From: Echinarachnius parma
Taxonomy: Eukaryota; Echinodermata; Echinoidea; Clypeasteroida; Echinarachniidae
DNA: 64,000 bases
Assembly: GCA_037951105.1 (NCBI GenBank)
Contig: JBAMJV010009651.1
Coordinates: 20,811-84,810, forward strand
Reading direction: 5' to 3'
Position numbers and translations under genes: made by a program. Below, piece by piece: positions 61,224-64,000 of this stretch (positions within the stretch are counted from its first letter, which is position 1; every line of letters starts with the position of its first letter). The notes below the pieces were generated by a model that saw only the letters and a program-made list of their open reading frames with translations, did not search any database and was not told where the DNA came from.

Positions 61224-61544
61224 TTTAGAAAAGAGATCACGCCTTTAATTGCCGACGTGGGCTTTTACCTCTAACAATGAGTCTGTACAATCCGCCTCGA
61301 CTCGTTCGTCTGTCGTTAAGATTTTGGATCTCATAGATTCCTCCATCAGAGTTTCGGATCGGGCGAGGGAACGTGAACTGTAGAGAGCCTTGAGCTGAAG
61401 CAATGAAATTACTACCATCTTTCCTCCATCTGATGTCGCTATCCAAATGTGAAGGAATATCGCCCTTCCTCATGGTGATGGCCACTCCTGTGTAACCAAC
61501 ACTGACTGTCCTCGTGAAGACGTTGTCACTGGGAATAAATTTAG
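30894..61544 (-). CDS. Gene B: adhesion GPCR with Tie-like Ig/EGF/FN3 ectodomain (partial at both ends)
   Basis: Exons in transcript order: 61269-61544, 59435-59569, 58344-58508, 57441-57575, 56571-56726, 55586-55720, 51842-51952, 49755-49886, 44948-45241, 43435-43746, 42828-42898, 41632-41866, 40284-40478 (tentative), 39376-39471, 37713-37843, 37029-37199, 36008-36208, 35460-35616, 34246-34454, 33240-33425, 32028-32137, 31173-31435, 30894-30960. All junction phases agree. Order: Ig, seven EGF-like exons, Ig, two FN3, Ig-like candidate, HormR, GAIN, GPS, TM1-4. The signal peptide and first domain lie beyond 61544, and TM5-7 were not seen. By family, the protein should self-cleave at the GPS and signal as a GPCR; whether this copy does is uncertain because it looks incomplete. 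Confidence 0.82.
31173..31435 (-). CDS. Gene B: TM2, TM3 and start of TM4
   Basis: 263 nt, phase 2-1, acceptor CAACAG and donor GTAAGA. Class B2 features: KLPSQILVNLASSLLGLYL (TM2), the loop Trp in RPSWGGGC with the conserved TM3 cysteine, WMGVEAFNMYLMFVRV (TM3), then LLLKCCLVGW. Clearly an adhesion-type 7TM. Confidence 0.92.
32028..32137 (-). CDS. Gene B: TM1 exon
   Basis: 110 nt, phase 0-2, acceptor GATACAG and donor GTATGA. DVQGGITTKTLDMLS is followed by a hydrophobic helix (VIGCSISIICLVVTLCLLL). The tethered-agonist stretch TSFAVLL from the GPS exon runs straight into it. Confidence 0.88.
32164..32397. mobile_element. Family W TIR element in gene B intron
   Basis: Starts GCTTAGTTCCAAAAATGCGC and ends with the inverted GTGGATTTATAGCATCTTTTG. 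Paralogue of 18365-18606. Lies about 27 bp upstream of the TM1 exon acceptor. Confidence 0.75.
32686..32748 (-). mobile_element. tRNA-derived SINE head
   Basis: The reverse complement shows GATTGGTAGAGCGCGCGC (A-box-like) and GAGTTCGAATCCAG (B box). Confidence 0.65.
33240..33425 (-). CDS. Gene B: GPS motif exon
   Basis: 186 nt, phase 0-0. CSFWGEMDGGTWSDRGC is followed by VSCWCNHLTSFAVLL: all four GPS cysteines and both tryptophans are present, with the H-L-T cleavage triad. Autoproteolysis between L and T is expected from the family. The start is placed at TCACAG|GAG; an alternative acceptor lies 9 nt upstream. Donor GTTCGT. A poly-G tract follows in the intron. Confidence 0.88.
33580..33920. 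mobile_element. Family Y MITE, partial
   Basis: Ends AACAATGTTACTAGATCC; shares internal TTTGTACACGGTTATGA-like and ACGAAAGAGACATTTGAA-like blocks with 46375-46755. Confidence 0.65.
34246..34454 (-). CDS. Gene B: GAIN domain exon 4
   Basis: 209 nt, phase 1-0. Contains NRSIPVSVYLMTRAQLF, a serine-rich loop, VLSVTVEGAVIENLP and EIAFTFPINK, the beta strands just before the GPS in adhesion GPCRs. The donor, GTTCGC, is non-optimal. Confidence 0.85.
34996..35443. mobile_element. Near-perfect foldback MITE, about 450 bp
   Basis: Arms of about 210 bp; outer ends TTAAAGGGGAAGGAACTCC and AATTCCCCTTTAA, centre GAACACAATAGC/GCTATTGTGTTC. Inserted in the intron directly beside GAIN exon 3. Confidence 0.92.
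35460..35616 (-). CDS. Gene B: GAIN domain exon 3
   Basis: 157 nt, phase 0-1, acceptor CGTACAG and donor GTGAGT. Begins VDEQSFPISATIKPNG and ends VTTVSLPRSVVKGVAG, the beta-rich GAIN B region. A perfect-arm foldback element ends about 16 bp from its donor. Confidence 0.85.
36008..36208 (-). CDS. Gene B: GAIN domain exon 2
   Basis: 201 nt, phase 0-0. VSESVIGAVDNILNIPDIA is followed by a run to NNFTFSGDNIVVAAVK, matching GAIN subdomain A to B. The donor, GTCACT, is weak. Confidence 0.82.
36360..36925. mobile_element. Hairpin MITE and a half copy
   Basis: 36380-36590: arms CTGCCATGTTTTCCAA ... TGCACTAACAAAAG and complements. 36720-36925 is a half element of the same family (AAAGGGGAATCAAACACTAG, CGCTCAGATGACGTTTC). 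Confidence 0.75.
37029..37199 (-). CDS. Gene B: GAIN domain exon 1 (shifted tail, in-frame internal donor)
   Basis: 171 nt, phase 0-0, begins VNLTKTNIRQVAGIVANTTT and continues with helix-rich GAIN sequence to AEIVED, where a GTATGT donor occurs. Beyond it, 36970-37026 encodes MFGAIDNILSIPNKAIESQ in another frame, a clear GAIN sequence followed by GTATCG. Use of the internal donor keeps the frame; reading through hits a stop. Confidence 0.75.
37713..37843 (-). CDS. Gene B: HormR domain, second half, into GAIN
   Basis: 131 nt, phase 1-0, acceptor TTTTCCAG and donor GTAAGA. VASRNCTLNDLGQAVWSEP is followed by a Cys and then QSPNQVIDNLAK, the usual start of the GAIN alpha subdomain. Four HormR cysteines are present across the two exons. 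Confidence 0.85.
37844..39375. other. Gene B intron between HormR halves, nothing firm
   Basis: No exon fitting phase 1 was seen. Poly-C and CA tracts at 39268-39320. Confidence 0.4.
39376..39471 (-). CDS. Gene B: HormR domain, first half
   Basis: 96 nt, phase 1-1, donor GTATAA. Contains GKCRFKWPLLDLQYSRTCP, the C-x-F-x-W-P ... C-P signature of hormone-receptor domains in adhesion GPCRs. Splicing to 37843 gives TCPASVRVASRNC, a natural HormR continuation. The acceptor (TTTGAG|AG) is weak, so the 5' end is approximate. Confidence 0.72.
39740..41240. repeat. Segmental duplication copy 1 (pairs with 45550-47295), includes family X MITE
   Basis: Matches 45550-47295 over CGATTATTC...GATCATCAAA, TCCCGATGGGATATAT, GTTACTGCCGCTGCCTG and the family X element at 40855-41240. 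The CpG-rich block 40140-40635 with the candidate Ig exon is missing from the other copy. Confidence 0.7.
40284..40478 (-). CDS. Gene B: candidate Ig-like exon in a CpG-rich island (tentative)
   Basis: A frame of about 84 codons on the minus strand, open from just after a TAG near 40540, ends at a GTAATT donor in phase 1, which fits both neighbours. The peptide has ILQWVTQ (C-strand-like Trp), FPSYRCTF (Y-x-C of an F strand) and TAKLQIDRDG (G-strand-like). That looks like the second half of an Ig domain, and Ig before HormR is known in the ADGRA subfamily. The acceptor is uncertain: AATTAG at 40479 or GCGTAG at 40467. It has no initiator Met and no counterpart in gene A. Confidence 0.45.
41632..42898 (-). 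CDS. Gene B: FN3 domain 2 in two exons
   Basis: First exon 42828-42898 (71 nt, DAPSGIEVTANN to LTWN, GTAAGT donor, ends phase 0); second exon 41632-41866 (235 nt, phase 0 to 1, GTGAGC donor) with YSIYYSS and YTEYTIYMTSSN. The split site is the same as in gene A. After this exon the two genes diverge: A goes to a membrane helix, B to GPCR modules. Confidence 0.9.
43435..43746 (-). CDS. Gene B: FN3 domain 1
   Basis: 312 nt, phase 1-1, acceptor CCTGCAG and donor GTAGGT. Shares GNGIGDHPLVGYTIYQS and LQPDTHYQFSVAAM with gene A exon 10. The C-terminal half, through GAGGTGPRSPVTN, is identical in protein sequence to A. Confidence 0.94.
44948..45241 (-). CDS. Gene B: second Ig-like domain
   Basis: 294 nt, phase 1-1, acceptor CTCCAG and donor GTAAAG. 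Cysteines in NFTCVYEG and GLYVCAVY; ends EVNSTTYG, as in gene A exon 9. It differs from A mainly in the C-D region. Confidence 0.9.
45550..47295. repeat. Segmental duplication copy 2, with family Y insertion
   Basis: Same order as 39740-41240, but interrupted by a family Y element at 46375-46755 (ends AAAGGGATCTAGTAACTTT and ACTAAGTTCCTTT) and by a poly-C-bearing block at 46815-47040. Confidence 0.7.
47050..49110. mobile_element. Family X MITE split by a 1.5-kb insertion (47295-48790)
   Basis: The X sequence runs 47050-47290 and resumes at about 48850-49110 in the correct order. The insert contains inverted outer blocks (GTGACGTCAT-CGGTAGAA near 47490; the complement near 48600), a large palindrome at 47765-48053, a second at 48147-48291, and an acidic frame at 47620-47740 (MDFSEEDEEEDRNDSSDSD). 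No full transposase is readable. Confidence 0.7.
49755..49886 (-). CDS. Gene B: EGF-like domain e
   Basis: 132 nt, phase 1-1, acceptor GAAACAG and donor GTAACT. Motifs GPRYGLNCAYSCHCLESACD and NWIPPNCE; same length as gene A exon 8. Confidence 0.92.
50685..51750 (-). mobile_element. Derelict mariner-like transposon with long TIRs
   Basis: Inverted ends carry AGGTAATCGAAGTTCAAAGG and its complement, extending about 290 bp each. On the minus strand between, broken frames read EWPPRSS and, shifted, FGYLRNKV, matching the W-P-P-R-S-P-D ... F-L-W-G-Y-L-K-N-K-V block of Tc1/mariner DDE transposases. Frameshifts and stops abound. Confidence 0.7.
51842..51952 (-). CDS. Gene B: EGF-like domain d' (truncated duplicate, acceptor lost)
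   Basis: The 3' part is intact (DRCHCLNNAHCDKTTGQC, then GYKVYDGHVKCLG, GTGAGG donor). The first 15 or so codons and the original acceptor are deleted. A cryptic site, TGCACAG|AT, would restore phase 1 and give a 111-nt exon lacking two cysteines. Alternatively the exon is skipped, which keeps the frame because its neighbours are phase 1-1. Confidence 0.6.
51985..53530. mobile_element. Large foldback element, about 1.5 kb
   Basis: Ends TAGTCCAGTCAAT and ATTGACTGGACTA flanked by TTA/TAA-like repeats. Arms of about 730 bp align over most of their length (CCTGAACAAC, TTTCTATCTAGGAATAGTAC, CCAAGATGGCTG). No coding frame. Confidence 0.85.
54155..55437. mobile_element. Family Z-like TIR element with internal insertions
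   Basis: Ends ATAGGTTTTTCCCGCTCAAT and ATTGAGCGGGAAAACCTATA. Contains spaced CATTCGAATT-like boxes, a poly-C tract at 54988-55018 and a GT repeat at 55051-55092. Confidence 0.75.
55586..55720 (-). CDS. Gene B: EGF-like domain c' (duplicate)
   Basis: 135 nt, phase 1-1, acceptor TTTCTGCAG and donor GTACGT. Same start as exon c (ACSAGEYGAGC) but diverged inside (ICHCQVAAACSPYTG; GWFGINCQ). Intron sequence on both sides also matches exon c, showing a genomic duplication of exon pair c-d. Confidence 0.9.
56571..56726 (-). CDS. Gene B: EGF-like domain d (first copy)
   Basis: 156 nt, phase 1-1, acceptor AATACAG and donor GTGAAG. Starts VPGVCTRGYYGPTC and ends GYEVHEGQVKCLG. Intact counterpart of the damaged exon at 51842-51952. 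Confidence 0.92.
57441..57575 (-). CDS. Gene B: EGF-like domain c (first copy)
   Basis: 135 nt, phase 1-1, acceptor TTCCTGCAG and donor GTACGT. Motifs GAGCTQSCHCQGGAACN and GWSGANCQ. The exon and its flanking introns are duplicated at 55586-55720. Confidence 0.92.
58344..58508 (-). CDS. Gene B: EGF-like domain b
   Basis: 165 nt, phase 1-1, acceptor CCTTAG and GT donor (GTAATT). Motifs NRFGLDCEYRC, MFCLPDPFGCKC and GLACN. Equivalent to gene A exon 5, which has a GC donor instead. Confidence 0.9.
59435..59569 (-). CDS. Gene B: EGF-like domain a
   Basis: 135 nt, phase 1-1, acceptor ATGCAG and donor GTAAGT. Motifs KWGPPDCHGICDNCYNGG and CICPNNFKGPNC match gene A exon 4 almost residue for residue. 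The third codon gives Y, where A has P. Confidence 0.92.
59940..60200. mobile_element. Hairpin element, gene B copy
   Basis: Reverse-complement homologue of 13790-14050: TATTGGCTGAGATATGCCCATC and the TTATAGTGCTCTGGTTCATA stem. Confidence 0.75.
60375..60620. repeat. Minisatellite, about 45-bp unit
   Basis: Five to six units built on ATGGACCCTAATGGGCAAAA and GCGTATCGCACCTTT. Confidence 0.85.
61269..61544 (-). CDS. Gene B: first Ig-like domain exon in the window
   Basis: 276 nt, phase 1-1, same length as gene A exon 3. Motifs DIRWRKDGSNF, SLQFTFP, NSDGGIYEI and GGLYRLIVRG. Donor GTAAAA. The exons upstream of it (signal peptide and first domain, if present) are not within 61545-64000. Confidence 0.9.
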
Positions 61545-61639
61545 CTGTGGCATACAAATAAACATAGTTTAGCTAGATATAGAGGCGTTAAGAATGTATT
61601 AGTATACCTAACGCAAATTTAGGCCCCTAAGCAAGCGCT

Positions 61640-62030
61640 TAAAGGGATAGTTGACCTATGTAAAGAGTGTACAGTTTCGGTAAAACTGAATTTTAGTAAC
61701 CAAAACCTGCACCATTGCATTATAAACTTAATAGTGACAACTCAACCATTTTTGAAATGAATAACAATTTCAAGGAACCGTTAAAACTTAAAAGGGCGCT
61801 TTCTAAAAACGCATTGGTTCTAACCATTTTAAATATCACCAACTATTCAAAAACCTCTTTTGTAAAGTTTTGATCAGAGGAAGAATTGTAAACAAAAACA
61901 TATAAAATGTTGTTTGTTCTGTCAGTAAAATAATATGCCTTTCAAATATGACACTCGGTTTTTCATTATCTCACAACAAAATTATGTTGTGTAGCGCCCT
62001 CTATAACTCAACGATCCCTTTAATAATTTC
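61640..62030. mobile_element. Family X MITE
   Basis: Begins AAAGGGATAGTTGACC and ends GTAGCGCCCTCTATAACTCA; paralogue of the 5821 and 40855 copies. Confidence 0.8.
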
Positions 62031-62293
62031 CTAACCAAGAATCGTTTCAATATTTTGTCTTATCAAACTATTTATATGTTAGTTCGGAAAACAATGTGTA
62101 CAATTATTTAATGGTTTAGAAAGTACTCTTTCAAATTTTACAATCAGTTTTTCATTTCAGCGCCCTCTATACCAAAACTGAACTACCCCTTCATCGTTAA
62201 ACAGTCCAAATGAATGAAATTCGTAACATCATTGTTACACAAACCATGATCAATTCATGTAGGCACATGTGCTGTTAAAAATACAAAAAAAAA

Positions 62294-62941
62294 ATTCCGC
62301 AATCGAGGTTTACGCATTCCTATTACGTTATTACCATTCATAAATTTGGTATCATTGGAAAGCGTGAATCCTCCTCTTTACATTGATATAACATTTGCTA
62401 TGGATATTTTATCATGGAATGTGCATAACATCCGAATGTAGAGTAAAGTCAAAAATGAAATGTTGCAAAATGCATGGATGTTGTCAATAGTGTGTTTTCC
62501 TTTTGTTTGAAGATTAATATGTGGCTTGAATGGGGTTGAGGCGGTCATGTATGAATGTCAACGGATTATTGTCAATCATTCAATACAACATTACATCTTC
62601 TAAGCAAAATATGAAGACTTTGCTGCACCATCACGAAATCCAAAATCATAAAGACACGTTTAAGCTTTTAACATTCATGCATGACCACCTCATTCCCATT
62701 TAAGCCACGTTTTATTCTTCAAATAAAAGGAAGGCACACTGTTGACAAAATCAGTGCATTTTGCAACATTTCACTTTTGATTTTGACCTACATTTGGATG
62801 TAATGCACATTCCATGATAAAATATGTATAGCAAATGCTATACCAATGTGAAGGGGAGAATTCAAGCTTTCCAATGATACCAAATTTATGAATGGTAATA
62901 ACGGAAAAGAAAAGTTATCCGCAAACCTCGATAGCGGAACT
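62294..62941. mobile_element. Long inverted repeat, about 650 bp
   Basis: Arms of about 250 bp: CCGCAATCGAGGTTTACGC on the left and its complement on the right, with shared AATTTGGTATCATTGGAAAG and ACATTCCATGATAAAAT blocks. Confidence 0.85.
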
Positions 62942-63029
62942 TTCTGTGCGAAGTATAGTTCTGCTAATCCCCATACAATAGAAATCCAGACAAATGGCAT
63001 CATGCTACTTGTTTTGATGTTGATACCAC

Positions 63030-64000
63030 ATCCCAGCTAGCCACCTGACGTCGGGCCGATGACGAAAGTTGTTGGCCGGATGTCGGCATATCGCGGTTGG
63101 ATCGACGTTAAAATGTCCGCCAGCCCAACATCGTCACTACGTCATTTTGTGATATATTGGCATAACGTCAATTTTCGACAATGGCCAACATCATCTCATG
63201 ACATTGGATCAACATAACATTATGATGTCTGCTCGAGGTTAAAATGTCCGCTAGCCCAACATTGTCACGACATCATTCTGTGATGTTGGCCCAACGTCAA
63301 TTTCCGCCAATGGCCCAATAAAAATCGATTAGACATGAATATGACATCTCAATGATGACGCCATAGCGATATTCTGCCGATGTCAACCTCTGGCAGCTAT
63401 GAAACAAGTCGGCAAATGGTCATAAAATTGATGTTGCGCCAATGTCAATAGTCCGACATTGATATGACATCTCAACATGACGTCGGGCTAATATCGCGCC
63501 GATATTGGAACTGGTATCAATTTAAGAGGTCGCTTAATGGTTGTGAAAGTATGTCGGGACAATGTTATTAATTGGACATCAATATGCCATCTACAATATG
63601 ATGATATGCCAATATCCCGCCGACGTAAGAACATTCAGCAATGAAACAACTCGGCAAATGGTCATAAAATTGATGTTGCGCCAATGTCAATAGTCCGATA
63701 TGAATATGACATCTCATAAATGACGACTAATTATTGATGCATGGTGTACGTATCATTTTAAGCCGAGCTCGTGTGGGAGAGATTCAAAGTTTGACAAAAA
63801 GTTGAGATTTGTCTGTTAATTTGGCACTTTTACCAATACCTGTATACTCACTTTCCTCTAATTCTTAGGAAGCACATCGGAATAACCCTGTTAGCCACCT
63901 GACATTGTGACAACGTTGGGCCGATGTAAAATTCGTTGTAAGAGGACGTTGGGCAAACATTAAACATGCGACGTAAAAATGTCCGCCAGCCCAACATCAG
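63030..64000. repeat. Degenerate tandem repeat of GTTGGGCCGATGT-like units
   Basis: Blocks GTCGGGCCGATG, AAAATGTCCGCCAGCCCAAC and TTGATGTTGCGCCAATGTCA recur in mixed order to the window end. GC-richer than its surroundings. No coding. Confidence 0.75.

Noticed and set aside
1..64000. CRISPR array, bacterial operon or phage content
   Set aside because: Repeats are MITEs, SINEs and satellites with no regular spacer array; genes are intron-rich and animal in type.

Overview
This looks like a window of an AT-rich, intron-rich, repeat-dense animal genome. The domain set (EGF repeats of the Tie/MEGF kind, Ig, FN3, and an adhesion-GPCR HormR/GAIN/GPS/7TM unit) and the heavy load of foldback MITEs suggest an invertebrate deuterostome, most likely an echinoderm. 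That placement is inference; no species marker was read.

Two large multi-exon genes lie tail to tail. Gene A (+ strand, 4917-21811, 14 exons) appears complete. The splice model gives an in-frame 907-residue protein: signal peptide, N-terminal beta-type domain, Ig, five EGF-like exons, Ig, two FN3 domains, one membrane span and a tail of about 100 residues with three tyrosines and no kinase. Gene B (- strand, 61544 down to 30894, 23 exons modelled, both ends incomplete) has a collinear paralogous ectodomain with nearly the same exon lengths and phases. Its membrane part is different: an Ig-like candidate exon, a HormR domain, a GAIN domain, a GPS cleavage motif and transmembrane helices 1-4 of an adhesion GPCR. 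Exons for TM5-7 were not found. Almost every ectodomain exon is phase 1-1, so whole domains can be shuffled in frame; this locus seems to have attached one ectodomain to two kinds of signalling module.

Layout. 1-4916: upstream DNA with MITEs. 4917-21811: gene A; its introns hold a decayed copy of exon 2, tRNA-derived SINEs, a LINE with an RNase H domain, hairpin MITEs and a minisatellite. 21215-23865: terminal exon of A plus downstream flank, repeated directly at 28005-30295 with a second intact terminal exon. 23866-28005: no gene seen; a LINE-like 3' fragment, a G-rich tract and a TIR element. 30894-41866: 7TM, GPS, GAIN and HormR exons of B. 41632-49886: FN3, Ig and EGF exons of B, with a segmental duplication and a nested transposon in the introns. 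49887-61544: remaining EGF exons and the Ig exon of B, a derelict mariner-like element and a 1.5-kb foldback. 61545-64000: repeats; the 5' exons of B must lie beyond the window.

Signs of recent remodelling: a two-exon EGF duplication in B, one copy of which has lost its acceptor; an indel in a GAIN exon bypassed by an in-frame donor; a GC-AG intron in A where B has GT-AG; and the duplicated last exon of A.
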